This document shows positions 28,416 to 36,704 of a stretch of DNA of 64,000 bases, piece by piece. Both the position numbers and the translations under genes were made by a program. How positions within the stretch are numbered: the stretch's first letter is position 1; each line of letters begins with the position of its first letter. The stretch covers positions 186,001 to 250,000 of the forward strand of contig CAVTEU010000018.1 of the NCBI GenBank assembly GCA_963733905.1. The letters are read 5' to 3'. The notes under the pieces were generated by a model that saw only the letters and a list, made by a program, of their open reading frames with translations, was not told the DNA's origin and did not search any database. This DNA comes from DATADW01 sp963733905. GTDB taxonomy: Bacteria > Actinomycetota > Acidimicrobiia > Spongiisociales > DATADW01.

Positions 28416-29657
28416 ATGAAGTCGGTGGGCATCGCTGCCGATACCATGAACTCTTCCGGCAAACCCCGAGAAAACGTGCCCACGAATCTCAACGAGCAAT
28501 TCAGAGTCCTCGCCGCGGCAGCCGCAGCCGAAGCGGTGGCGTTGCGGCGCGAGATCCATCGTCATCCTGAGCTGGGCAACCAGGAGTTCCACACCACCGA
28601 CCTCGTCGCAGACGCACTCGGCGCGGGGGTCACGGTCAACCGCCGGCCGGGACGGAGCGGGCTGGTTGCGGAGGTGGGCGCCGCCGGACCGGTGGTCGCC
28701 TTCCGCGCCGACCTGGACGCACTACCCATCGAGGAGCGGACCGGCTTGGACTTCTCCTCGCGCATCCCGGGTGTGATGCACGCCTGCGGGCACGATGTCC
28801 ACACTGCGATCGCATTCGGCATCGCCAGGGTGCTGTCGCAGGTGAAGGATCTCGGTGGTCGGGTGCGCTTCCTATTTCAGCCCGCCGAGGAAACCTTTCC
28901 AGGTGGTGCTGCCGAGTTGATCCGCGAAGGAGCGATGACCGGAGTGAGCGCGGTTCTCGGCTTCCATGTGGATCCGACCCTCCCTCCAGGGAAGGTGGCG
29001 CTGCTCGCCGGAGCGGTCACCAGCTCCTCCGATCGGGTGTCGGTCGTGATCGAGGGTCCGGGTGGTCACACTGCCCGACCCCACCAGACCGTGGACACCG
29101 TCTATGCAGCGGCCCGCGTGGCTGCCGAGCTTCCCGGGTTGCTGGCTCGCCTCACCGACCCCCGTTCGCCGCAGTGTCTGGTCTTCGGGCAGATCCACGG
29201 TGGCGAGGCCGACAACGTGATCCCAACCACGGTCGAGCTTTCCGGCACGTCGCGCACCTTGTCACGGGCGCTGTGGGAAGAGATGCCCGCTCTGGTTGAC
29301 CGGTTGGTCGCCGACCTCGTCGCCCCGACCGGCGCCAAGGCGAGGGTCGAGTTCCAGCGGGGCATCCCGCCAGTTATCAACGATGCCGCCATCACCGCCC
29401 AGGCCGAGATCGCGGTGGCGGAGATGCTCGGGGTAGCCGCGGTGACGACCACCGAGCCGAGCATGGGAGCCGAGGACTTCGCCCGCTACCTCGAGCTTGC
29501 CCCCGGGGCGCTGTTGCGGCTCGGCGCTGCGCCCGACGGCCGGCGGGTAGATCTGCACAGCGCCACATTCGACGTGGATGAAGCCGCCATCGAGGTCGGG
29601 ATCCTCGCGGGCTGCGCCATCCTCACCAGGCTCCTCAGCTCGACGCCGGCGCTCTGA
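28416..29657 (+). CDS. M20-family amidohydrolase/peptidase
   Basis: Two-zinc hydrolase of the hippurate hydrolase/IAA-amino-acid hydrolase group, about 413 residues and intact. LRREIHRHPELGNQEF opens the catalytic domain. VVAFRADLDALPIEE, IPGVMHACGHDVHTAIAFGI and FLFQPAEETFPGGA supply metal ligands and the catalytic Glu. The lid domain has SVVIEGPGGHTARPHQTVD. EPSMGAEDFARYLE closes the site. The start could be 28416 or the later ATG at 28446, since the first 25 residues are not conserved. The substrate (N-acyl amino acid, probably) cannot be read from sequence. Confidence 0.88.
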   Translation: MKSVGIAADTMNSSGKPRENVPTNLNEQFRVLAAAAAAEAVALRREIHRHPELGNQEFHTTDLVADALGAGVTVNRRPGRSGLVAEVGAAGPVVAFRADLDALPIEERTGLDFSSRIPGVMHACGHDVHTAIAFGIARVLSQVKDLGGRVRFLFQPAEETFPGGAAELIREGAMTGVSAVLGFHVDPTLPPGKVALLAGAVTSSSDRVSVVIEGPGGHTARPHQTVDTVYAAARVAAELPGLLARLTDPRSPQCLVFGQIHGGEADNVIPTTVELSGTSRTLSRALWEEMPALVDRLVADLVAPTGAKARVEFQRGIPPVINDAAITAQAEIAVAEMLGVAAVTTTEPSMGAEDFARYLELAPGALLRLGAAPDGRRVDLHSATFDVDEAAIEVGILAGCAILTRLLSSTPAL

Positions 29658-29702
29658 ACCGCCCGGCGGGCGAGATTCACTCTCTCGTTACTCTGCAGCG
29701 CC

Positions 29703-30360
29703 ATGAGCAGAGCTTCCATCGGGCTGACCGACGAACTTCAGGCGTACGTCGTCGAGCACTCGACCACGCTCGATGAGGTCGAACTCCGGTTGATCGAGGC
29801 GACCTCGCAACTCGGATCGCCAGCCTCGATGCAGGTGGCACCCGAGCAGGCGATCCTGATACGGATGCTGGTGGCGTCGACAGGAGCGCGCCGTGCCCTG
29901 GAGGTGGGGACGTTCACCGGTCTCTCCTCGCTGGCCATCGCCCGCGCCCTCCCAGGGGACGGCTCGTTGCTCTGCTGCGACATCAACCGCGAGTGGACCG
30001 ATATCGCCCGCGCCGCTTGGGAGGCGGCGGGCGTGGCCGACCGGGTGGAACTCCGTCTCGGCCCGGCGCTCGACACGCTGCGACAACTCCCGGAGGAACC
30101 GACATTCGACTTCGCCTTCCTCGACGCCGACAAGGGGTCCTACCCCGAGTACCGCGAGGAAATCGTCGTCCGGCTCAACCCCGGGGGCTTGTTCCTGGCG
30201 GACAACGTGCTCTGGCGGGGTGAAGTAGTCACCGCCACAGAGGATGACCCCGATGTGGTGGGCTTGCGTCGGTTCAACCAACAGATGGTCGAGCGACGAC
30301 AGACTGGTGACGGTGATGCTCCCGGTCGGCGACGGCCTCACCGTCGCCCGCCGGGTCTGA
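29703..30360 (+). CDS. SAM-dependent O-methyltransferase (frameshifted)
   Basis: Class I methyltransferase of the catechol/caffeoyl-CoA O-methyltransferase family (PF01596), about 218 residues. ALEVGTFTGLSSLAIARAL is the SAM-binding motif I, LLCCDINREWTDIA carries the acidic residue for the ribose, and DFAFLDADKGSYPEYRE and GGLFLADNVLWRGEV hold the metal-site Asp and Asn. A +1 shift near 30292 (extra C) hides the true end, which reads VTVMLPVGDGLTVARRV and stops at 30360. Small actinobacterial members methylate diverse phenols, so the substrate is open. The stop overlaps the next gene's ATG. Confidence 0.88.
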
Positions 30361-30753
30361 TGACACACGGGAGTCGTCGGGCTCGCCGGGGTGTTGCTCT
30401 GGACCACGACCGAAAGACACCGTGCGATGCGCGCCTTCTACGCCGACACCCTCGGGATGCGGCCCCGATCAGACCGGCCCGGTTTCGTCAACTTCGAGCT
30501 GGGTGAGGCACGTCTCACCGTGGCGGTCCACCACGAGGTGACCGGACCAGCGCGGGATCCACTCCGGATCATGGTCAACCTGGCGGTCGATGGGCTGGAC
30601 GCGATGCACCAACGGCTGATCCAGGCGGGGGTGCCTTGCCTGCGGGTCCCGGAGCTGGAGAGCTGGGGCGGCCGGGTCGCCACCTACGCCGACCCGGACG
30701 GGAACGTCATCCAGCTCTTCGAGCTGCCCGACAGTTCCTCCGATCTGGGCTAG
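30360..30753 (+). CDS. VOC-family (glyoxalase fold) protein (frameshifted start)
   Basis: Vicinal-oxygen-chelate protein of about 130 residues. It holds one beta-alpha-beta-beta-beta pair: LLWTTTERHRAMRAFYADTLGM, then VNLAVDGLDAMHQRLIQAGV, and WGGRVATYADPDGNVIQLFEL, the last with the metal-site Glu. The likely ATG is in the TGATG overlap at 30360, with an extra A after GGG near 30372 breaking the frame; otherwise GTG at 30391 begins it. Function could be dioxygenase, glyoxalase or resistance. The 3' end overlaps tyrA by four bases. Confidence 0.75.
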
Positions 30754-31769
30754 TCCACCACCGAGAAGCCTTCGTCGAGCAGCGCCCTGCGCAGCGCGCC
30801 GCCCTCGCCTGGCCGCACCGAGACCGCCAACACCCCACCGCCGCCATGCGGTGAGTGCCGTAGTTGGAGGTCCCGGACATCCACCCGGCTCGTCGCCAGC
30901 GCCCTGCCGACTGCGGCGACCTCGCCCGGCTCGTCGCGCAGCGCAACCTCGACGAGCACCACCGCCGGCGCCAGGCGGCGGCGTCCATCACGGGCCCGCT
31001 CGAGACGTCGCAACACCGAACCGGCATCTCCTCCGGAGAGGTCCGCTGACCAGCCATCGAGCGTCCTGACCATCTCGCCGAGTGCCGACTCCACCTCGGT
31101 TCGATTCTCCAGCAACACCTCTGACGACCAACCCGGTTCCGACAGCGCCACCCTGGTCAGATCACGAAAGCTGCCCGATGCGAGATCGGCAGCCTCGGGC
31201 TCGCCCTCCAGCGATTCGATCAGCGCCGCGGCAAGCAGCTGGGGCAGATGACTGATGACCGCCACGGCCCGATCGTGGCCTTCGGCAGACATCACCACGG
31301 GCCGGGCACCGAGCGAGGAGACAACGCCCGACATTTCCTCGATGTCGGCAGCCCGGGCGCCATCATCGCAGAGCACCCACGCCGAGCCGCGGAAGAGTCC
31401 GGCCGACGCGGCATCGGGACCGGGGTGCTCTCTCCCCGCCATGGGATGCCCGCCGACGAACCTATCGAGGTGAGCCCCGGCGGCCACGACGGGACGCTTG
31501 ACACCGGCGACGTCGGTCACCAGGGCGGAGGTCTGTAGCCGGCCCAGATGGTCGACGATGGCGGCGGGCGGCCCGGCGAGCACGACCAGGTCCACCTCCT
31601 CGATCGCCTCCTCGGCGGACGCTGCGGACTGCGCTACCGCCCCCCTCCCGGCAGCGCCCTCCAACGCGGCGGGGTCCGGATCCCACCCCACCACCTCCCA
31701 TCCGAGATCGGTCAACCCGAGCGCGATCGACGTGCCGATCAGACCGGTGCCGACGACGCCAGCCTTCAC
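30750..31769 (-). CDS. tyrA: prephenate dehydrogenase
   Basis: Tyrosine branch: oxidises prephenate (or arogenate) with NAD(P). 339 residues, intact. KAGVVGTGLIGTSIALGL is the Rossmann Gly motif, VDLVVLAGPPAAIVDHL and TDVAGVKRPVV follow, the catalytic His is in VGGHPMAGREHPG, and EGHDRAVAVISHLPQLLAAAL supplies the second His. A C-terminal ACT domain (VLVEVALRDEPGEVAAVGRAL) suggests feedback control by tyrosine. Start is GTG, one base after the aroF stop, so aroF and tyrA form an operon. Confidence 0.93.
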   Translation of the reverse strand: MKAGVVGTGLIGTSIALGLTDLGWEVVGWDPDPAALEGAAGRGAVAQSAASAEEAIEEVDLVVLAGPPAAIVDHLGRLQTSALVTDVAGVKRPVVAAGAHLDRFVGGHPMAGREHPGPDAASAGLFRGSAWVLCDDGARAADIEEMSGVVSSLGARPVVMSAEGHDRAVAVISHLPQLLAAALIESLEGEPEAADLASGSFRDLTRVALSEPGWSSEVLLENRTEVESALGEMVRTLDGWSADLSGGDAGSVLRRLERARDGRRRLAPAVVLVEVALRDEPGEVAAVGRALATSRVDVRDLQLRHSPHGGGGVLAVSVRPGEGGALRRALLDEGFSVVD

Positions 31770-31770
31770 T

Positions 31771-32784
31771 TCAGACGGTGATGCCGAGAGCGTCGGCCAG
31801 GGCCCGAACCTGGTCCATCAGCGCGGCAAACTCGTAGGGAAGCAGCGCCTGGGCGCCGTCGACCAACGCCGACTCCGGAGCGGGGTGGACGTCCACCATG
31901 AACCCGTCGGCGCCCACGGCGACGGCGGCCCGTGCCAGCGGGGCCACCAGTTCCCGCCTCCCGGCGGCGTGTGAGGGGTCGATCAGAATGGGGAGGTGCG
32001 AAAGCTCCTTGACCACCGGGATGGCGGTGATGTCGAGGGTGTTGCGCGCCGCTGTCTCGAATGTCCTGATCCCCCGTTCGACCAGCACGATCTCGTGATT
32101 GCCCGACTTGAAGATGTACTCGGCGGCGTTGAGCCACTCCTCGACGGTGGCGGTCAGTCCCCGCTTGAGCTGCACCGGCTTTCCCGCCGTCCCAACCTCG
32201 GCCAGCAGGCTGAAGTTGGCCATGTTCCGGGTTCCCACCCGGATCATGTCGGCGTATGAAGCCACGAGACCGACATGTCTCGGGTCGACAACCTCGGCGA
32301 CGAACGGGATCTCGAATGCCTCGCGCGCCTCGGCGAGAAGTTCCAGGCCCTCCTCCCCAAGCCCCTGGAACGAGTAGGGCGAGGTGCGGGGCTTGAAGGC
32401 GTCGCCACGGAGCACGGTGGCACCCGCCTTCTTCACCGCCTCTGCGGTGCGCAGCACCTGGTCCCTCGTCTCGGCGGCACACGGACCGGCGATAGGTGTG
32501 AAAGAACCCCCGCCGATCCGCGCCTCGCCCACCTTCACCACCGTGTCGCTCTGCTGGAACTCGCGGCTCACCAGCTTGAACGGTTTGAGCACCGGGATCG
32601 CCCGCTCCACCCCCGACATCGCCTCCCAGGGCAACTGCTGGATCCGATCGCGATCGCCGACCGCCCCGATCACCGTCCGGTCGCGGCCGTTGGAGACGTG
32701 TGCCTCGCACCCGATCCGGCGGAGCCGTTCGCAGACGGCGGCGATGTCCTCGTCGGTCGCCGCCGACCGCATGACGATGATCAT
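31771..32784 (-). CDS. aroF: 3-deoxy-7-phosphoheptulonate synthase (class Ib)
   Basis: Second DAHP synthase of the window, 337 residues and intact. It has the N-terminal ferredoxin-like domain (IIVMRSAATDEDIAAVCERL to residue 70 or so) that gives feedback control in Thermotoga-type enzymes. The barrel has GSFTPIAGPCAAE, GATVLRGDAFKPRTSPYSFQG, DMIRVGTRNMANFSLL, VQLKRGLTATVEEWL, VERGIRTFETA and LPILIDPSHAAG. It shares the class with the chorismate mutase fusion at 3151, but here there is no mutase. It is followed directly by tyrA. The symbol aroF is by convention; aroG or aroA would fit equally. Confidence 0.94.
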   Translation of the reverse strand: MIIVMRSAATDEDIAAVCERLRRIGCEAHVSNGRDRTVIGAVGDRDRIQQLPWEAMSGVERAIPVLKPFKLVSREFQQSDTVVKVGEARIGGGSFTPIAGPCAAETRDQVLRTAEAVKKAGATVLRGDAFKPRTSPYSFQGLGEEGLELLAEAREAFEIPFVAEVVDPRHVGLVASYADMIRVGTRNMANFSLLAEVGTAGKPVQLKRGLTATVEEWLNAAEYIFKSGNHEIVLVERGIRTFETAARNTLDITAIPVVKELSHLPILIDPSHAAGRRELVAPLARAAVAVGADGFMVDVHPAPESALVDGAQALLPYEFAALMDQVRALADALGITV

Positions 32785-32825
32785 GGGCCGGATTGTGCCA
32801 GGTCGGCCCGAGTCCACCCGACTCC

Positions 32826-32877
32826 CCAACCCAGGGTTGGCAGACCCTGTGGGTAGCTGTCAACCCGGGTTGGCAGG
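32826..32877. repeat. AACCCAGGGTT palindromic element, copy B
   Basis: Inverted relative to copy C: its reverse strand reads CAACCCGGGTTGACAGCTAC, which matches 35074-35093 at all but one position. It lies between the divergent aroF and epimerase genes, so here it cannot act as a terminator at converging ends. That argues for a REP-like role. Confidence 0.75.
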
Positions 32878-32912
32878 GTATTGGTGACGCCGCCCTCCGT
32901 ACACTCGTCGCG

Positions 32913-33861
32913 ATGGCGACCATCCTGGTCACCGGTGCGGCCACATGGGTGGGGGGACGGCTGGTCCAGCGGCTGGAGGCACGGCCCGACACCACCGTGG
33001 TCCCGGTGGACGAACTCACGCCCCGCGTGGCCTTCGCCACCCCGCTGCTCAAAGCCTCGCTCGACACGCTCGAGTTCGCCCGGAGCGTCATCGATCTCCG
33101 TCCCGATGTGGTGATCCATCTCCAGACCCTCGACCGCATCGCCGAGTTGGGGAGGGTCCGATCCCGCGAGGGCATGGTTCTGGGAGCCCAGGCTCTGTTC
33201 GGCGCCATCTCGAGGGTGGGGACGGTCCGCCAGGTCGTGGTCAAATCGGACACCGCCATATACGGGGCGGGCCCCCGTCACCCTTCCATCCTCGACGAGT
33301 CGACCGAGGTCGCAGAGCGGACCACCCATCGCTACGAGCGGAATCTGGAAGAGGTGGAACGGTTCGTCGCCGACGTCGCCAAGAGGATGCCCCATGTCGA
33401 CTTCACCGTGCTCCGCTTTGTGGGGATCTTCGGCGAGGCCGTCGGTAACGGGATTTCGCACTACCTCCGAATGCAGACCGTCCCGACGGTTCTCGGGTGG
33501 GACCCTCGTCTCCAGCTGATCCATGAGGACGAAGCCGTCAGGGCAGTTCTCCATGCGCTCGACAATCCGGTTCCCGGGAACCTTCAACGTCGCTGCGGAA
33601 GGCCAGCTATACCTGTCACGCATCCTGCGGTTGGGCCGGCGCCGGGTCCGGCCGATCCCCCGCCCGCAGTTCGAGAGGGCATTGCGCGTGCTCGGGGCGA
33701 GCGAGGTGGCCAAACAACGCCATCTTCTCTCCATGCTCCACCACGGCAGAGTGGTGGACACCACGAGAATGCGCGAGATCCTTGGCTTCTCATCGATGCT
33801 CGATTGCCGACAGACGGTCCTCGCCGGCTACGGCCGGCTCGACTCGGCTCTGGCGGTGTGA
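32913..33861 (+). CDS. NAD-dependent epimerase/dehydratase (frameshifted)
   Basis: Extended short-chain dehydrogenase, about 315 residues. ILVTGAATWVGGRLVQRL is the NAD Gly motif (GxxxxxG), and VVVKSDTAIYGAGPRHP sits at the catalytic strand, where SDTAIYG matches the ST/Y region; the active-site YxxxK is replaced by something like YERNLEE, so catalysis is doubtful. A +1 shift near 33580 joins VPG to TFNVAAEGQLYLSRI. It is directly followed by an acyltransferase gene, a pairing common in actinobacteria. Confidence 0.83.
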
Positions 33862-33878
33862 ATGGAGGATTGGCCCGA

Positions 33879-35058
33879 GTGAGCGACCCCATCGTGTTCG
33901 CCCTCGAGGCGCTCGATGTCGCCGAACTGGAATCGGTGGCGGGCGCTCTCGGCGTCGAGTCGCCGCCCGATGCCTCCGCCGCCCATCTGGCGGGGCTGAT
34001 CGCCGCCGAGTTGCGGAGGCGCGCCGGGCTCCCCGAGGCGCGAGTCGCTCGCCGAGGAACCGGATGCCGCCACCCGTCGGTCGGCCCTGGTCGCCCGGCT
34101 CGCCGAGATGGTCGACAAGGATCGCGCTTGTCCGCATCGGACCCTGGAGGGCTTCACCTGCGGCCTCCCTGCGGTCAAGGGCGAGGAGCGATGCTCGCTC
34201 CACGGAGGGGTCGACTCGTCGGACCTCGCCGTCCCAGCGCTCGGCAGGCTGGGGACAGACACCTGGCCGGCACTGGTTCGACACCTGAGGCTCGCAAGCT
34301 ACGACATCGATGCGCTCGGACTCGACCCGGTCCTGGCCGAGATCGCCTGGCACCTCGGCAACAGCCTCTACTTCGAATACTTCCGGGTGCGCGTCGAAGG
34401 GATCGATCACGTCCCTGCGACCGGGCCCGCCGTGCTCGCCGCCAACCACGGAGGTGCGGCTATCCCTTACGACGCCGTCATGCTCCATTTGGCCGTGCTC
34501 AACGAGCCGGCTGTCCCCCGGCGTGTGCGGGTCGTGGGGACCGAGTTTTTCAACCTGATGCCCTTCGTCTCGCATCTCTACCGCAAGATCGGGGCTGCAT
34601 ACGCCTCGCGCCAGGACGCCCGCTGGGTGCTGGGCAATGGCCAGCTCCTCGGGGTGTTTCCCGAGGGGGTACGAGGCTTTCAGAAGCCGGTGTCAGAGTC
34701 CTACAGGCTCCGCCGGTTCGGGCGTGGCGGGTTCGCATCCCTCGCCGCCGAATCGGGAGCATCGATCGTTCCCGTCGCCATCCTGGGATCGGAAGAGACC
34801 CACCCCGCGCTTTTCACCTCACAGGCCCTGGCCAAGTTGGTGAGAACCGTCTTCCCCGAGCAGCGGGTCGACGAGATGGCGGTCTGGGTCAACCCGATAC
34901 CGCTCCCCGTTCGGTGGATGATCCGGTTCCTCCCTCCTATCGCAACCTCCCCGGGAGACCTCGACGGGCTCGCCGCCCTGGAATTGGCGGAGCGGGTCCG
35001 TACCCAGATCCAGGCGGCGCTCGACGAGATGATCACCCTGCGGGGTCGCCCCTACTGA
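33879..35058 (+). CDS. 1-acylglycerol-3-phosphate-type acyltransferase with Cys/His motif (frameshifted)
   Basis: PlsC-family membrane-associated acyltransferase, about 392 residues. The first 110 residues are helical (VFALEALDVAELESVAGALG, ARLAEMVDKD) and end in ACPHRTLEGFTCGLPA...CSLHGG, a C-x-H...C...C-x2-H pattern suited to a metal. The catalytic domain has LAANHGGAAIPYD (NHxxxxD), LGVFPEGVRGF (FPEG) and IVPVAILGSEET. A +1 shift near 34042 splits the helical part. GGAGG precedes the GTG at 33879 by ten bases. It is likely co-expressed with the epimerase upstream and acts in phospholipid or lipid acylation. Confidence 0.82.
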
Positions 35059-35070
35059 CCCGTGTGTGCC

Positions 35071-35123
35071 CCCAACCCAGGGTTGACAGCTACCCCTGCG
35101 ATTCTCACCAAGCCTGGGTTGAC
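35071..35123. repeat. AACCCAGGGTT palindromic element, copy C
   Basis: Third copy, 12 bases after the acyltransferase stop. It carries AACCCAGGGTT and a diverged AAGCCTGGGTT flanking the CAGCTACC core. The left half is shared with copy B. With copies A and B it defines a dispersed family with two palindromic ends. Confidence 0.7.
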
Positions 35124-35154
35124 GACTGAACAGACCCGATTCAGCGATTCATTC

Positions 35155-35213
35155 GTGAATTCGTTCACAAAGTGCTTGCATTTGCTAGCACCGACTGCTA
35201 CGTTTGCTACCAC
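35155..35213 (+). promoter_or_regulatory. operator-like region before the XRE regulator
   Basis: This is the most AT-rich stretch nearby. It holds an inverted repeat GTGAA-TTCG-TTCAC (35155-35168), the palindrome TGCTAGCA (35183-35190) and two TGCTAC half-sites (35196-35201, 35205-35210) just before the ATG. The repeat of TTTGCTA(G/C)CA at 22-base spacing suggests an autoregulated promoter for the XRE protein and its HbhA-like partner. The -10/-35 boxes are not clear. Confidence 0.5.
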
Positions 35214-35591
35214 ATGACCGACCTCGAGGACAGGGAAGAGACCGGATCGGCCGTTGGGTCGTTCATTCGTCAGCAGCGGGAGCGGGCCAACGTCTCGATC
35301 CGCCGGTTGGCGAGTCAGGCGGGCATCTCCAATCCCTACCTCAGCCAGATCGAACGGGGGCTGCGCAAGCCCTCGGCTGAGATCCTCAAGTCGATCGCCC
35401 GGGCCCTGTCGATCCAGGCCGAGTCGCTCTACTCGCAGGCCGGGCTCATCGAGCAGGGGCCGCAACCTCCGACCGTCATCGAATCGGTCGAGGCTGACCC
35501 GCAGCTCTCCGTGCGACACAAACAACTGCTCCTCGACCTGTACCGGACGCTGGTCGGGGACCAAGACGAGGTCCGGAAGGAGAAACCATGA
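35214..35591 (+). CDS. XRE-family regulator, Rv0474-like
   Basis: DNA-binding regulator of about 125 residues. The helix-turn-helix is SFIRQQRERANVSIRRLA, GISNPYLSQIERGLRKPSAE and ILKSIARALSI, which closely follows the conserved actinobacterial protein encoded beside hbhA (Rv0474). The rest is a short helical C-domain (LRLDLYRTLVG-like). The ATG at 35214 follows an operator-like region; upstream in-frame codons lack a ribosome site. The stop overlaps the HbhA-like ATG (ATGA). It is known next to phasin or HbhA genes, so it probably controls the partner and itself. Confidence 0.88.
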   Translation: MTDLEDREETGSAVGSFIRQQRERANVSIRRLASQAGISNPYLSQIERGLRKPSAEILKSIARALSIQAESLYSQAGLIEQGPQPPTVIESVEADPQLSVRHKQLLLDLYRTLVGDQDEVRKEKP

Positions 35592-36129
35592 AGCTGGATG
35601 GGACCAAGACGGCGTTCTACGCCGCCGTGGGTGCGCCCGTGGTGGCCACCCGCAAGCTGACCGACACCCTCACCGAACTGGGCACCAAGTTCGCCGGTGA
35701 CTTCCGCAAGGAGTACGGAACCTGGGCCACCGAAGGTGAGAAGGTCGTCGGCCGGATCGCCGACCAGAAGCTGGTCGAGGACTTCACCTCCCGGGTGGAC
35801 GTCGACAACATCTCCGAGCAGGTCGGCAAGCTGCGCGGCCAGTTGGAGGACCTCGTTGCCACATGGCGCCAGAACTTCAACCCCGAGAAGCCGGTCGAAG
35901 CCGCCCAGGCGGTGAAGGTCGAGATCGACGAGGCCGCCGACAAGCAGCCGGCAACGTGCGCAAGGGCACCGACAAGACCCAGAGCACGATCAAGAAGGCG
36001 ACCAGCGAAGCGCTCGAGTCGGTGGAGAAGGCAGCCAAGGCAGCCTCCGGCACCACCACCCGCAAGCCTGCCGCCCGCAAGCCCGCATCGACCAAGACCA
36101 CGACCAAGGGCACGTCGACCGCAGCCTGA
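35588..36129 (+). CDS. HbhA/phasin-like Lys/Ala-rich-tail protein (frameshifted)
   Basis: About 180 residues. A helical body (FYAAVGAPVVATRKLTDTL, ISEQVGKLRGQLEDLVATW) is followed by a tail rich in Lys, Ala, Thr and Pro (TTRKPAARKPASTKTTTKG), which parallels the Lys/Ala/Pro tail of mycobacterial heparin-binding haemagglutinin. The order XRE regulator then HbhA is the same as Rv0474-Rv0475. One base is missing near 35945 (DKAAGNVRKG restored). In other phyla similar proteins coat lipid or PHA granules, so phasin-like granule or membrane binding is the other possibility. GGAAGGAGAAACC precedes the ATG. Confidence 0.8.
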
Positions 36130-36214
36130 TCACAGCTCTCCTGACCGAGCCCGGGCCCGGCACCGCCGAATCCTCCTCCCGGAGGTGCAACGAGTCCGGG
36201 CCGGTCGGAGCCGA

Positions 36215-36246
36215 CAAGACGAGGGACCAGCCCGGTCCCTCGTCTT
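36215..36246. terminator. bidirectional terminator after the HbhA-like gene
   Basis: Arms AAGACGAGGGACC and GGTCCCTCGTCTT pair over 13 bases around a six-base loop, followed on the plus strand by CAATTTG. It lies between convergent genes (HbhA-like ends at 36129, DUF4332 ends at 36261), so it can serve both. Confidence 0.8.
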
Positions 36247-36260
36247 CAATTTGTGACAAT

Positions 36261-36665
36261 TCAGTACGTGACTCTGCCGTCGAGTTGACCGCTGTGCTCG
36301 ACCCAGCGCTCGACCATCGCCTCGGTGGGGAGCCGCCGCACCAGCTTCTTCTGCTCGTTGATCTGGGACAACTTGGCGGCAAGGGCGGCCGGCTTGCGGC
36401 GGGCGAGCTCCTTGATGGTGTCCACCCCGGACGCTTCGAGCAGGTCGGCGTACTCCGGACCGACGCCTCGTACCCTCATGAGGTCGGCGCGGTTCACCCA
36501 CGCCAGGATCTGGGCCTCAGCGCAATTCGATTGGGCGGCTAGCTCGGCGCGGCCGCGCCGGGTGGCGCCTCGCCTCAACAGCGCCTCAGTGGTGCGCACT
36601 CCGCTTCTCCGGAGCTTGGCGGCGTCCTTGGCGCCGATGCTCACTATGGCGGCAATCGAAGCCAT
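36261..36665 (-). CDS. DUF4332 (helix-hairpin-helix) protein
   Basis: About 134 residues. Two weak helix-hairpin-helix units are visible: IAAIVSIGAKDAAKLRRSGV...TEALLRRGATRRGR, and LMRVRGVGPEYADLLEASGVDTIKELARR, the latter with the GVGPEYAxLL core. This is the DUF4332 pattern, likely to bind nucleic acid; cellular role unknown. The ATG at 36665 has AAAGGA eight bases upstream. It follows the mocA-like gene but does not share its topic. Confidence 0.8.
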   Translation of the reverse strand: MASIAAIVSIGAKDAAKLRRSGVRTTEALLRRGATRRGRAELAAQSNCAEAQILAWVNRADLMRVRGVGPEYADLLEASGVDTIKELARRKPAALAAKLSQINEQKKLVRRLPTEAMVERWVEHSGQLDGRVTY

Positions 36666-36704
36666 CACAGTCCTTTCCTCATGCCGATCCGGAGTCTGCC
36701 GAGA

